A stretch of 64,000 nt of DNA from Anthopleura xanthogrammica (Eukaryota > Cnidaria > Anthozoa > Actiniaria > Actiniidae), in contig OZ025217.1 in the NCBI GenBank assembly GCA_964019055.1, positions 6,190,557 through 6,254,556 on the forward strand, written 5' to 3'. The notes beneath the pieces are model-generated. The model made no database searches. It worked only from the letters and a program-made list of their open reading frames with translations, and had not been told where the DNA came from. Both the position numbers and the translations under genes were made by a program. Of the stretch, positions 36,801-48,160 are shown piece by piece (position 1 is the first letter of the stretch; every line of letters starts with the position of its first letter).

Positions 36801-39487
36801 AATATCCTCAAGCTGCGAAAACAATCAAGGACAATACTTACATGGACGACATTGTTGACAGCGTTCCTAGTCCAAAGATTGCCAACTCTCTTGCAAAGGA
36901 CATAGAGAAATTGTTGGAAAAGGGAGGATTTCAAATTAAATACTGGACCTTTTCAAGTGAGTACAGTCAACACAACGATGCTGAACTCCTGCCCGCTGAT
37001 CATGACAGTAGTAAAACAGAGAGGATTCTTGGAGTTGTATGGAGTCCAGCGAAAGATCAATTCTATTTCAAAGTACACTTAAATTTTTCACCCAAGAATA
37101 GAAAGCTAAGAACGGAGCCTGATTTGCGCCTAGAACAGATTCCAAAGAACATACCAGAACCGTTAACCAAGCGAATAATCTTATCTCAAGTTAATGGAAT
37201 TTATGATCCCCTAGGACTAGCAGGGCCATTCACTGTTAGAGCGAAAATGATGATGAGACGACTTTGGCTTGTCGAGCCAAAACTCGAGTGGGACGAGCCA
37301 ATACCAAACAAGATGAGGGCGAATTGGATAGACTTTTTCAAAGATCTGTTTGCCATGGAAAGAATTGCTTTCAGAAGATGTCTCAAGCCAGCCAATGCAG
37401 AAGGACAACCTTCTTTAGTAGTTTTCAGCGATGGATCTGAAGACGCTTACGGCGCATGTGCGTATGCCAGATGGAAAACACCTGAGAACAATGAGTTTGA
37501 CTGCAATCTCATTATGTCTAAGAATCGCTTGACACCCGTCAAGAAAATGTCGATTGATCGCATAGAATTGTGTGGTGCAGTACTGAACAAACGTTTAAAG
37601 ACGTTCATAGAGAAGGAATCAAGATATCAATTTGCTGAATTCTATCACATAGTCGATTCTCAGATCGTGCAAGCAATGGTTCAAAAGGAGTCCTATGGAT
37701 TTAATACGTTTGCCGGGACGCGAATAGGAGAAATCCGAGACAAAACGAATCCCGCCAACTGGTACTGGACGGATGGAAAACTGAACATCGCAGATTGTCT
37801 TACCCGTGGAAAAGCACCGGAGGAAATTGGTCCTGGAAGTGTATGGCAAAAGGGTCCAGACTTTTTAAAGTTACCGATAAACGAGTGGCCAGTAAGTCGA
37901 AAGCTCACGAGTAAAAAGCTACCAGAAACCACAAAACCCGTGATGGCAACCGCAAGCAAACCGATCGATTCTTTGGCGGCTAGAATCAACATCGACAGAT
38001 ATTCGTCATACCTGAATTTGTTGAGAGTAACAGCTAGAGTTCTTGCTATCTACGATAGAAATAAAGATCAAAAAGTCAGTCTCAAGAATGTCGCCAAAGT
38101 GCTATCACCTGAAGACATAAAGAAAGCAGAACAGTTCTGGATAAAGGACGCACAACTTTACCTAAGACAAAACGTCAAAGACAAGAGCTTGAAACGACTT
38201 TGCCCTAAGACAAACGAAGATGGAACAATAGTTGTGGGAGGAAGAATAGAAAGATGGGTACAAATGAGCTACAACGAAAAGGAAGTTGTATTATTGCCTT
38301 ACAAGCATCGTCTCTCCCGCCTCTATACGATGTATATTCACAATAAAGGTCATTATGGTGTAGCTACAACAGTTGCCAAGGTCAGATCCCGATTCTGGAT
38401 TATTGGACTTCACAAGTTAGCCAAGACAATAAAGTTCAATTGTGTAACCTGTAAGAAGTTAGACCGAAAAACTGCCGAACAAGTCATGGGAAAGTTACCA
38501 AAAGAAAGACTGAAGCCTGCACCAGCTTGGAGTGCTACGGGTGTGGACCTCTTTGGGCCATTTAAAATCAAAGACGAAGTAAAAAAGAGATCGATTGGTA
38601 AGGCGTATGGAGTTATATTGGCAACGAGAGCAGTGCACGTGGATTTGGCACCTGACTATAGTACACAGAAATTTTTGTTGGTCCTGAGACGATTTGTGGC
38701 ACTTCGAGGATACCCTAAACAGCTGATATCAGACCAAGGTACGCAACTCGTTGCCGCGAATGCAGAGTTAAAAAGCGTTACCAAAGGATGGGAATGGGAA
38801 AAGCTCGCTGAATTCGGAGTTACTGAAGGAATGAAATGGAAATTTGTTCCCGCTGACGCCCCGTGGCAGAATGGTATTACAGAATCCCTGATTAAATCAG
38901 TCAAGAAGGCATTGACGATCGTCATCGGAGACAAAGTGATGACGTTTTCAGAGCTGCAAACAGTCTGTTTTGAAGCGGCGAATTTGGTCAATGAGAGACC
39001 AATAGGAAGACATCCAACTCTACCCGAAGAAGGAAGTTATCTTTGCCCTAACGATTTGTTATTAGGCAGATCAACCGCAAGAGTACCGAGTGGGCCATTC
39101 AAAGAAACAAGGGATGAGAGATATCGTTTTGAATTCGTTCAAAGTGTTGTAAATTCATTTTGGAAAAGATGGACACAAAGTTTCTTTCCTAGTTTGTTGA
39201 CTCGACAAAAATGGCACTCGTCGAGGCGCAACTTGGAGGTCGGTGACGTCGTTTTGATTCAAGACGCTAACATGGTTCGAGGAAATTGGAAACTTGGAAG
39301 AGTCTCGCAAGTCTACCCCGATGATGAAGGAAAAGTCCGCAAAGTAGATGTGCAGTACAAGACAACGAAATCTGAGAAGTCATCAGGATTCTACACCGGA
39401 CAAGGCTATACTACAGTACAACGTGCAGTACAAAGACTGGTAGTACTGGTTCCAGCTGACAAGTCAGAAGAGAAGCAAGGCGTTTGA
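33833..39487 (+). CDS. BEL/Pao gag-pol polyprotein
   Basis: A single 1884-codon frame without stops or shifts. In order: charged, helical gag N-terminus with Lys/Glu-rich coiled-coil-like stretch (about 100-125); gag region with MPRFEGELREYPRFRTDF (about 225-245), typical of Pao-type elements; zinc knuckle C-X2-C-X4-H-X4-C from residue 477; aspartic protease (DNGSS, Asp576); reverse transcriptase with YMDD at 1003-1006; RNase H (FSDGSEDAYGA, Asp1200); integrase zinc domain (His1503, Cys1537) and catalytic Asp1572, Asp1634, Glu1684; then a C-terminal basic domain. All catalytic residues are present. The ATG 39 bases after the LTR is the first in frame. Likely intact and possibly active. Confidence 0.95.
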   Translation: MAEDAKNQRRAAKGRFTRKLNEVKKSIDEDRGVEIVKRNYDQLVEAWRTVELKHDIYTTFLTDKELETDDTWILELQDLFSDAMTRQIQYEKDKTSTENEAKAEEEQKQAVHKEKEKTRRIIEQAFVRRRSAEVIFEQVLNVIDPSTPTTLKKAKRELDTAFADCKIANSALMNLLSQANADKEIGWIIAMKKLYDQATGEVETKLSEEFSLQETAKMNNLRLEKIKMPRFEGELREYPRFRTDFQKQVMPSLSAETASYTLRSCLGKEPLSVVKSVDDNLDEMWQRLDEKYGDPAKTVDAIIDSIRKVRPIRDGENKRLIEFIDAIEDGYRDLKRLGLEVEITTTSSVSIIEKKLPASIRKDWAKLVTDNDAKVDKANKFPTLLKFLLSQKRAIEYDSTDLRLSTTSFKSAAHHVTTQEQTTYKPAVKQQNSSAEGRTLRKCLIHENSDHWTDECRAYLTKPISERIEVVKKRKACWSCLKTGHVFRDCKRKRNCGENGCTRKHNKTLHNLEEDKNRDTKVQENNSNDNKIKEEKSQDGKQEFRTSACDSLTEDTCLLQFQKIRTPKGFVNVMWDNGSSLCFITNKKAKELKLTGKKATLTIVRVGGETEILNSCKYELPLIDTDGQIVKIEVFEIEKITSDIQRIDIEGIIPLFIDVKRMDIERPEGAVDVLIGYEYAGFHPVPEQKMEHLLLLKNRFGRCLGGNHAMIKDTKEKHELHAIGAHHVSLVTPKVELEDFYKIENLGIECSPKCGGCKCGKCPPGAKNFTLKEERELKVIEDNLSLDKEENKWVANYPWILDPANLPDNKKAAMGMLVSTERRLAKNPSHAKVYQEQMDDMVNRDVARKLTPDEVKNYDGPVHYISHHEVLRPDSKSTPVRIVFNSSASYMGHALNDYWAKGPDLLNNLLGILIRFREEATALTGDIKKMYHTVKIGIKDQHTHRFLWRNMDDKREPEIYVINRVSFGDKPAATIATVALRKTAEMGTSEYPQAAKTIKDNTYMDDIVDSVPSPKIANSLAKDIEKLLEKGGFQIKYWTFSSEYSQHNDAELLPADHDSSKTERILGVVWSPAKDQFYFKVHLNFSPKNRKLRTEPDLRLEQIPKNIPEPLTKRIILSQVNGIYDPLGLAGPFTVRAKMMMRRLWLVEPKLEWDEPIPNKMRANWIDFFKDLFAMERIAFRRCLKPANAEGQPSLVVFSDGSEDAYGACAYARWKTPENNEFDCNLIMSKNRLTPVKKMSIDRIELCGAVLNKRLKTFIEKESRYQFAEFYHIVDSQIVQAMVQKESYGFNTFAGTRIGEIRDKTNPANWYWTDGKLNIADCLTRGKAPEEIGPGSVWQKGPDFLKLPINEWPVSRKLTSKKLPETTKPVMATASKPIDSLAARINIDRYSSYLNLLRVTARVLAIYDRNKDQKVSLKNVAKVLSPEDIKKAEQFWIKDAQLYLRQNVKDKSLKRLCPKTNEDGTIVVGGRIERWVQMSYNEKEVVLLPYKHRLSRLYTMYIHNKGHYGVATTVAKVRSRFWIIGLHKLAKTIKFNCVTCKKLDRKTAEQVMGKLPKERLKPAPAWSATGVDLFGPFKIKDEVKKRSIGKAYGVILATRAVHVDLAPDYSTQKFLLVLRRFVALRGYPKQLISDQGTQLVAANAELKSVTKGWEWEKLAEFGVTEGMKWKFVPADAPWQNGITESLIKSVKKALTIVIGDKVMTFSELQTVCFEAANLVNERPIGRHPTLPEEGSYLCPNDLLLGRSTARVPSGPFKETRDERYRFEFVQSVVNSFWKRWTQSFFPSLLTRQKWHSSRRNLEVGDVVLIQDANMVRGNWKLGRVSQVYPDDEGKVRKVDVQYKTTKSEKSSGFYTGQGYTTVQRAVQRLVVLVPADKSEEKQGV

Positions 39488-39640
39488 TAAAGAATGGCTA
39501 AGAACAAAATGAACATTGAACACCGAACATTGAATATAACATTAGATTGGAAATTAAGAGAGGATACAATTATAAATATTAACAACTACCATTAGGGTAT
39601 TAGTAATTACGTATACATAGTATTCATGCTAGGCGGGGAG

Positions 39641-39913
39641 TGTTCTGCTAGAAATTTGCATTAGTTTTCACGTGCGCGTTTAAATGTTAAGCCAAGTTAC
39701 ATCACCGCTATTGTCAATCTTAAGAACCAGGCATTACGTAATACCTAAGTAAGATATATAAGATACGCAACATAATATAATCATATTTTCACTAGACGCT
39801 ATAACTTAGGATATATGCGCTACTGGATTTCGAACCGTGTATACCATTATGAAAAGCAATAAATGCATGTTGGTTCAGAAACCGTGGCCGCTAAGTTAGT
39901 GTTTGGTGAAACA
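39641..39913 (+). repeat. BEL/Pao 3' LTR
   Basis: Same 273 bases as the 5' LTR. Preceded by the polypurine tract and followed by the ATTAT duplication. Confidence 0.93.
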
Positions 39914-39918
39914 ATTAT

Positions 39919-40116
39919 GGTGACCGCGCTTTGTCAGTTGCTGGCCCTACATTATGGAACTCATTACAAGACACTATCAGGAAATCGAACAATCTTACCG
40001 AATTTAAATCGTTACTTAAAACTCTACTTTTTCAATCAGCATACTCCTAATTTTGAAACTACGAACCATAGCGCATTGAGGTAGCAGAATGTGCTCTATA
40101 GGTACTGTTTATTATT
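39919..40116 (+). pseudogene. CR1-like LINE 3' end, unit 2, right of BEL insertion
   Basis: Continues the LINE with ALWNSLQDTIRK-like coding and the AT-rich terminus ending at exon 3 of gene F. Confidence 0.75.
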
Positions 40117-40120
40117 ATCA

Positions 40121-42171
40121 TCACATAACACCAACAACACACCATACGTGGGCGAACCAAATCGGAGTTTGAGGATGCAGAACAGGCAGTTCAAAATATT
40201 TTTCTTCATATTCAGCCGCATCGCTAAAAACGTACTCTCAATATTATTCGAATACAGAGTTCTAAAATTCTCCATTTCATTTGTTACTTACTTTACCCAT
40301 AAAAAAAAATCGCTCAAGTCATATCAGTGAGCACAAGATGACTTGAGTTTCTGCAACTTTTATTGATTGTTTAATTCATGTTTCTCATACATTGCTTATC
40401 TTGGCCGTTATCAAAAGAATCATTATCATTAATTTATTTTGTTATTTTTGGTATTATTTTCTTATTAAGTTAATCTTTTGTCAGTCTTGTTCAGTAGATG
40501 GGTCTCATCACTTCTTCACGATCGGCCAGTTACCTTGGTGGTTTTCTATTGATCACGACTAGAGAAAGTAAAATCGTTATTAGTTACTACAGTATTTAGA
40601 GCGTAACCATTAAATTATATCTTTTGATTTGCCACTATTTCTTTTTGAGCAAATGCAACAGAAGAATTTTGCCAACCACTCTCAGGAAGAAAATCGAAGG
40701 AATGATAATTGTGAAAAATTTGTGTTTCCTTTCTACTCCTATGATATATATATTTAGGCTCTACTCAAGTATTGAGCACTCTTCTACGTTAAGGATACTT
40801 GATTTTAGCAATATATATTGAGCTAATGAATAACCAAGTTTTGTCTACTAAATTTGAATAATATTGGGAATTAGCGTAGATTAACCTGTCCAAATAACAG
40901 TGTTAGTCAGGATAATTGGCACTTCTCATATTAAAGACGAAAAATGCGTCCGTGGCTGCGTTTAGTGTAAAAATGGAGGAAATATTAGACGAATTTGACG
41001 ATCTAACGTCTAACGCCAGAGCAAGAAAAACTGACGCGCTGTCAACACTAGTATTTATTTGGTATCAAGTTCTAGGTTTTTTAACTTTCTTCGTCTGTTG
41101 CCTGTCTTTATATTTTCAGACCATCGTACTTTCCGACGACGTTCTTAAATAATTCATCGTTCAAGGTCGATCAAATCAACTAGTGCATCTGAACGCATAA
41201 TGCGTCTTGTGCTCGTCTTCATATTTGACGAACTTAGAGACGCATAAAAAGACGCACTGAAAACGTTTGCCCAAGTTCATCTGGACATATTATGCGTCTC
41301 TAGTATAAAAACGGCCATTGAAGTAAACACGATACTTACCAGCAACATCTGTCGCGATTCCTGGGACACGAAAATTCTCTTTCACAGTGGTGATATCCTC
41401 CACCACAAGGAGAGCGATAGTACATGCAGTACCCACTTGCTAAGTTACAATCAGCTGTGAATATTCAATCAAATATAAATATTACAAGTTAGCCTCCATC
41501 AACAACATGTCTGGTTGAGCTGATCGGGTTTTCGTGTGGGAGGTCGTACGGTGTCTTAAAATATATAACTGACGAGAAAGTGCTGCCTTTATAATAACAT
41601 CTACGATTGGTTAGAATTTGAAGTGGTTCGGATGACCACTTTGAATGGCGGTATCGTCTCTCCACACTTCATCCTTACTAACCTTCATTACCAAATTGGA
41701 TGAACAAAAACCTCGTCTTTTCACTAATATTTAGGTGCTCTTTTCATTATTTTTCTTTTTTACAACTGTTTATATTTAGTCGCCCATTGTGATTGTGAAT
41801 TTGGTTTTGACATGTGATTAGGTAATGTGCTTCAATCGACACGTTTCTACAGTTTCCTAGAGTGAAATCACTATAGCTATAGCTAAACTCGTGAAATAGA
41901 TGAAAGACTAATACACTTTAGTAAACCCTAATTCCATTGTTTTCCTTTGTGTCTATTTGACTATTACACTTTAAAAGGTTATTTTTAGTTCACGGGTTTA
42001 GTGATTTCACTTTATACAGTTACCATTACAGCCTCATATATTATCTTAACATCTTAACTTACCGCGCTTGTCCAAAACCTCGTCAAGTATCTCTCTTTTC
42101 TCTGCGTAGGCAGCCTGCATGCAGATAACCCCCAAAACGATCAATAGCAGAAACATATTCATCCTGGACAT
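40121..42171 (-). CDS. Class II secreted cysteine-rich peptide precursor, gene F
   Basis: Minus-strand exons 42171-42063 (109 nt, phase 1 out), 41454-41340 (115 nt, phase 2 out) and 40223-40121 (103 nt with TGA) sum to 327 nt, 108 residues. Exon 1 encodes the same kind of signal peptide and a propeptide ending in KR at 35-36; two codons present in class I before the donor are missing, without a phase change. Exon 2 spacing is C-X6-C-X6-C-X6-C-X5-C-X6-CC, with GYHHC and REFSCP. Splice sites are GTAAG and GTAAGT donors and TTCACAG and TTTTTAG acceptors. Exon 3 is acidic, then ends in a short tail with one extra Cys, created at the LINE border. AATAAA lies eight bases after the stop (40108-40113). 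The noncoding 5' exon ends at 42297 and the coding exon begins at 42188. The mature chain would have 72 residues and nine Cys. Toxin-like or defence role is inferred only. Confidence 0.72.
41505..41592 (+). mobile_element. tRNA-derived SINE remnant in intron 1 of F
   Basis: Shortened copy: the A-box part is deleted at about 41512, but the B-box side and the CAGCACTTTCTC-like tail (inverted) remain at the shared position. Confidence 0.6.
41858..42013. mobile_element. MITE in intron 1 of gene F
   Basis: CTAGAGTGAAATCACTA at the left and TAGTGATTTCAC at the right form inverted ends, with a TAAACTCGTGAAATAG subterminal motif. It is a relative of the intron 2 MITE of class I genes. In E and G the right end is replaced by another insertion. 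Confidence 0.65.
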
Positions 42172-42439
42172 GGCTGAGCGTAGTACAACTGAAATGAAAA
42201 TGACAAATATAACATGGTGGATTTTGGCAGCATTTGAATTTGGTCACATTGAATTACGGTATCTTCAGCTGGAACACTCAGCATCACAGAACGTACCTTT
42301 GATAATGAGAACCTTCACGTATCTTGGTCTTTGTCCTTGCCTGGAAGAGCTGCGTAGTGCAATGAGATGGAAGGTTTGGCTTACTTCTATTTATGCTGCT
42401 TGTAAATAGAAATTTCTGGTTTAATTGCTTTATTTTTCC

Positions 42440-43780
42440 TTTATGCTAATAGTTCTAATATTAATTAAAAAGAGTTCTAATTTGTTTGACGTCTACTTAA
42501 AAAAGGAAAATTTAAACATACACGTGGGGTTTGTTATCAAAAACAAGGCAGAGTTCAACACTTACTGATAATAATAACCACATTGATGTTAGTTCAAAAT
42601 AATATATATTTTATTATACGAGAACAGAAAACGAAGACAGAACGTAGCCTTTTCTTGATTCACTAGCCCTTTCTGTTTAGTTGTTTTGCCGTTTCAGTGT
42701 TTATAATAAATAATAATCTAAAATTTATATTGTGTATGTTCCATGGAAAGATGCTCACATGTGTTTTCAAGATAATGATATTTTCAGTTCTTCGTGCTAC
42801 TCATTACGCTTCTTTCGTGCTTAGCAACCACCCGCGTGCATCCATGCATGACTCGAGAGATTCACACTACCTATGAACTATTTCTTAACAATAGTACATT
42901 TGCTACGATTATTGTACAAAAGTCTTAGGACGGTAAACTAAAAGAAGGAAAATTATATTTTCCTAGTGCAGTGTTTATCACTAACAGATTGGGAATAGGC
43001 GAACTTTCCTCATTTGCATATTAATTGATGATCATTCATATCATTCACTGAATGTTATCGCGTATCATAGAGACACATTTGAAAATGAGTACAAGAAGTT
43101 ATGTAGTTATAAAATTTTGCACTCGTAAATATATATATACGTTTGGGTGGCAGAATAGCCAAATAGAAACGAGGACGGCTAAGAAAAGACTTGGATCCGG
43201 CACGTACTAGCAGTAGTGGAAAATGTCAACGTTTTACAAGATACTATTAAAATGTTCCTTTTTCAAAATAAAAGCTTTCTATAACAAAGACGTTTTTATT
43301 AGAAGTGAATTTTTCACTTGCACAATCTACTTAGGTTTAATTTTAATTAAAAAAAGTTTTAATTTGTTCGACTGTCAGCTAAGAAAAGAATAAAATAAAA
43401 AACTTTTTTTTTTCTTTCCCAAAAACATACACCACGTGGGGTTGGGTATCGAAAACAAGGCGAAGTTAGACGTTTAAAGACAGAAGAAGTTCAAGTTTCA
43501 TAAAATTGAACTGTTCAAATAACTAGACAAATAAGATTTAAAAGTGTTTGTGTCTCGTTAGCGCTACAAGGCCATTGAGCATCCATGCACGCTGAATTTT
43601 GGTTATTGCTCTGCACCTTGTAGAGGTGTGTTTCGACCACTTTACAGGATATTTGGTAAACTTTCTTCAGAATTATCACAAAAAAAGAAAAAAACTAAGG
43701 AATCCTGAAAAAAGTGATTATCTTCAAAACACTGAAACGTGGCAAACAACTAAAGGAAAAGGGCTTGTGAATCAAAAAAA
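42440..43780. repeat. Spacer block alpha, copy 2
   Basis: Noncoding copy of the 240-1600 block in the same orientation. It is directly followed by a third copy. Confidence 0.6.
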
Positions 43781-43784
43781 ATAT

Positions 43785-46700
43785 TGATTAAAAAGAGTTC
43801 TAATTTGTTTGACGTCTACTTGAAAAAGGATGGGATGAAAAACAATGATTTTTTTTTTTCAGGAAAATTTAAACATACACGTGGGGTTTGTTATCAAAAA
43901 CAAGACAAAGTTAAACACTTAAAATTAATAACAATATTCATATCCAATATTTGTTTGCAAGCAGGCATGAAGTTATTATTAACCCTGATGATGGCCAAGA
44001 TGGCCGAAAGCTTGGTTTAAGAAATAAAAATTTCGCAGAAGACACATAGTCAAATAATAACAATATTCATGTTTTAATTTGCCGGTTTGGATGAAAAGCA
44101 ACTGACGATTTTTTTCTACGAAAACATACATGTGGGGTTTTGTTTGTTATCAAAAACAAGGCAAAGTTCAACACTTACTGATAATAATAATAACCACATT
44201 GATGTTAGTTCAAAATAAAAATAATATATATTTTCTTATACGAGAAAATAGCCAAAGACAGAACGTAGACTTTTCTTGATTCACTAGCCCTTTCCGTTTA
44301 GTTGTTTTGCCGTTTCAGTATTTATAATAAATAATAATTTAAAATTTATATTGCGTATGTTCCATGGAAAGATGCTCACATGTGTTTTCAAGATAATAAT
44401 ATTTTCAGTTGTTCGTGCTACTTATTACGCTTCTTTCGTGCTTAGCAACCACCCGCGTGCATCCATGCATGACTCGAGAGATTCACACTACCTATGAACC
44501 ATTTCTTAACAATAGTGCATTTGCTACGATTATGGTACAAAAGTCTTAGGACGGTAAACTAAAAGAAGGAAAATTATATTTTCCTAGTGCAGTGTTTATC
44601 ACTAACAGATTGGGAATAGGCGAACTTTCCTCATTAGCATATTAATTGATGATCATTCATAGCGGAGCTCCCGCGCGGGCCGAAGGCCCGAGCGAGCGGA
44701 GCACCATACTTAAGAAAAAATGGTAACCCATCGAGTTGATTTTTCATGGCTTGATTACGTCATCATCTTGTCCATACATACATACATACATACATACATA
44801 CGTCCGTCCGTGTACCACTTTGCACAGGGTTCCCGCGCGCTTTGCTTACTCACAAATGCACAGAAAAATTGCAATAATGTAGTCAAAGATGGATCAAGAA
44901 GTATTTTTTCTTATTTTTGCAATGCGAAAAATACGTTTAGTCGAAGTCATGTCTGTCTTAAAGTGAACAAAAACAATTTTTCGACTTTAGCGACTTGCTA
45001 AAGAAGATTTAGCGAGGGAAAGCGAGGGAAGATTCTTAATCTTACGATTAGATGAAGTTTCGTGACTGAAACTTCAGTGAGAGAAAAAGTGGCCTGTAGA
45101 CCAGAAAAACCTGATTATACTGCAAGAATGATATTTCAGTTCCGTAGAAAACACTTCATAGAAGGTAAATTCATTAATTTTAACTAATATTTCGTAAAAA
45201 ATCGACAAGAAATGTGTAAACTAGCTGGAGAAACTCTCAGACAAGCCAAGGACGTTGGTTCGGCAAACATTGTCAGAAAAACTTGGATAGTTTGTCGTTT
45301 TTACTGCATTCTAGATTTTTATCATCCTTTTCTTCAATACTTGTGAACCAAAAAAGCGATATTTGAAGCTTTGATCTTTTGTTTTTGATCCCATTTCAAG
45401 AAAAAAAACTAAGACTTAGTAAAAAGACTTGGTTCTTTGAAAAAACATATTTGACGGCCAGCGAACCTCACGCGAAGTCAAAACAAGATTCCAGTTTCAT
45501 AATCATATGAATATTTTGACATTTTTATACATAATTTATTTTAATGTTGAATGAAATATGAAAAAGGAATACATATCACACCAAATATTTGCTATTTATC
45601 TTGCTTTTCCAGCTATTACTATTGCACAATCGCAAAAATGATGAGCTTGTTTTTCTTTATAAATAAGCTTATGTTTTTGTAAGATATTTCGCTCGATAAT
45701 CTGAAAAAAAACTTTTCAAAGACCAACTTACTAACAAAGAAAATTATTATCTTGCATTAATGAATATGTCTCTTTTTACATGTGAATTTCAAGTGAATGT
45801 AAGCTTAAGCTTATCAGTAATATTTTTCGACAATTTTCAGTGTAGTTCACTTTCCACCTAAAAATCTTATAACTTAAGATTTGCTGAATAAATCCTTTGT
45901 TCTATACATGTATTCATATGCTCTACGATCTATGATTATTTTTCTTCGAATTGAAAAGTTTTCTAATGCTTTTGAAGGCTTAAAATAATGGTTTTTCTTT
46001 TAGTTTTTCCTCCTGGATTCTGGTAAAATTAAACGAAGTGGTAACGCTATAACCAGCGTTATGCCGCGTCACACAATTGTCACGTTTTTAGCACTAAATA
46101 TACTATTTATGGGAGCTCCGCTTTTAGGCAGTGCCTAAATCTATATATTATCATTCACTGAATGTTATCGCGTATCATAGAGACACATTTGAAAATGAGT
46201 ACTAGAAGTTATGTAGTTATAAAATTTTGCACTCGTAAATATATATATACGTTTGGGTGGCAAGAATAGCCAAATAGAAACAAGGACGGCAAAGAAAAGA
46301 TTTGGATCCGGCACGTTCTAGCAGTAGTGGAAAATGTCAACGTTTTACAAGATACTATTAAAATGTTCCTTTTTCAAAATAAAAGATTTCTTTTTTTTTA
46401 TTAGACGTGAATTTTTCACTTGCACAATCTACTTAGGTTTAATTTTAATTAAAAAGCGTTTTAATTTGTTCGACTGTCAGCTAAGAAAAGAATAAAATAA
46501 AAAACTTTTTTTTTTCTTTCCCAAAAACATACACCACGTTGGGTTTGGTATCGAAAACAAGGCAAAGTTAGACGTTTAATGACAAAAGAAGTTTTAAAAT
46601 TGAACTGTTCAAATAACTAGACAAATAAGATTTAAAAGTGTTTGTGTCTCGTTAGCGCTACAAGGCCATTGAGCATCCATGCACGCTGAATTTTGGTTAT

Positions 46701-46890
46701 TGCTCTGCACCTTGTAGAGGTGTGTTTCGACCACTTTACAGGATATTTGGTAAACTTTCTTCAGAATTATCACAAAAAAGAGAAAAACTAAGGAATCCTG
46801 TAAAAAGTCATTATCTTGAAAACACTGAAACGTGGCAAACAACTAAAGGGAAAGGGCTTGTGAATCAAAAGAAGGCAACATTCTGTTTTT
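43785..46890. repeat. Spacer block alpha, copy 3, interrupted
   Basis: The block begins again at AATTTGTTTGACGTC and is split by a 1.48-kb insertion at 44661-46144. A short extra segment (about 43920-44100) is duplicated within it. No gene is seen. Confidence 0.6.
44661..46144. mobile_element. 1.48-kb insertion with GCGGAGCTCCC inverted ends
   Basis: Starts AGCGGAGCTCCCGCGCGGGCC, a GC-rich hairpin, and near its end has GGGAGCTCCGCT followed by about 28 further bases. The other block alpha copies (for example 61706) read through CATTCATATCATTCACTG, the empty site. It contains a CATA/CGTC microsatellite (44773-44812) and an inverted GAAGTTTCGTGACTGAAACTTC motif. A 93-codon frame has no domain. 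A cnidarian nonautonomous DNA repeat is likely. Confidence 0.65.
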
Positions 46891-48160
46891 GGCTATTTAA
46901 GTTGTAGAAGAAAAGATTTTTCTATTTTTTTGATTTGACATCAAGGTGTGGTTATTATGTAGTTTCAGTATCCTTTTTCCTTTAGTTTGGATGATTATTT
47001 TTCAAATTTTAAGCTACCCTTAACTACAAACTGTGTAGTAGTTATAAAAATTCATTTTCAAAGACATTGTCTCGTTTTTGGCTTTTTTAAAAGAAGCTTA
47101 TATCAATCGGCCTATTGCCTCGAGCTACTCATTACCCTGTAAACTAAAAATAGGCCGATCAAATGAAAAACAACGATTTTTTTCTGCACGAAAACATGCA
47201 CGTGGGGTATCAAAAACAAGGCAAAGTTTGTTACGCATTTGCTGCTTCTGAAAACCGGATAATTCAGTTTTTGCCGTTCTCTCAGTCGCTTCGAGGCACC
47301 CTCATTTGATTTAGACTGAGAGGCTACAATGAGAGGCTACATAAGTTAAGAATGGATTACACTCAATAGTTATTTTCTGTTTCGATTTCACTATTAAATT
47401 CTATTATCTTATTGTGATTTGACGATGATATCTTCTTTTTATCCTGTCGTAAGTAGCCTCCCATCGAGGGAATTTATTTTCCTGTTTCGAAATTCTCCTC
47501 AGTTATATTTGTATATTTGCCGGCGTATATTCGATTTTTGCTGACATCCCCTCTTAAACTAAAGTAAAGTAAAGTAGCCGTACACAGCTGGACAGTAAAC
47601 TTGACCGCCAGACTACCATGTATGCCATCATCAATCCCTACAAGTCATATCAAAATCCTATATTCGCAAAAAGACTGTCCAGGAAAAAAAATTAACAATG
47701 AAATCTCAAAAAATAATCGGGAAATTTATATGCAAATTTTGAAAGCAAGTAAACCAAAGATAGATGTCTATCTTCGTGTTTAATTGTTTGAATATCTACA
47801 AAGAAAGAGGAAGAGAAAGACTTTAGGCTTGTAATGCTATCTGTAATGATGGATTGAGAATCCCCGCTTTCACGTTTTTCCCGAAAACAAAAAAAAGAAG
47901 TTTAATTTAAAAGAATTCAAACCTATGAAAACAAAAGCCATGTTTTCGTGAAAGAAAAGAAAATATTGTTTTTCATTTTAGGGGTCTTTTTCTACTTGAC
48001 AGTGTAATGAGTAGCACGAGGCGATAGCCGATTGATACCATGCTTCTTTTTTAAAAAGCCCAAAACGAGACAATGTTTTTGAAAATGAATTTTTATAACT
48101 ACTATACGCAGTTTGTAGGTAAGTCTAGCTTAAAGTAAAATTCGATAAATAATATACATA
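46860..48160. repeat. Spacer block beta, copy 3
   Basis: Inverted arms at about 46860-47150 and 47995-48160 (continuing after 48290), without the GGCC element or the TTAA element. It serves as empty-site reference for both. Confidence 0.55.

Larger units (their letters stand above)
33516..39918 (+). mobile_element. Young full-length BEL/Pao LTR retrotransposon
   Basis: It has two LTRs (33521-33793 and 39641-39913), each 273 bp, TG...CA, and identical in a full line-by-line comparison. The target duplication ATTAT is at 33516-33520 and 39914-39918; the empty sites at 14.94 and 58.14 kb read through. A purine-rich tract (AGGCGGGGAG) abuts the 3' LTR. One gag-pol frame fills most of the interior. 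Identical LTRs mean recent insertion. The primer-binding site is not obvious. Confidence 0.95.

Noticed and set aside
34058..38991. Minus-strand frames up to 111 codons inside the BEL element
   Set aside because: Antisense shadows of the intact gag-pol frame.
44720..45001. 93-codon frame in the 1.48-kb insertion
   Set aside because: It includes the CATA microsatellite (HTYIHTYI) and no known domain.
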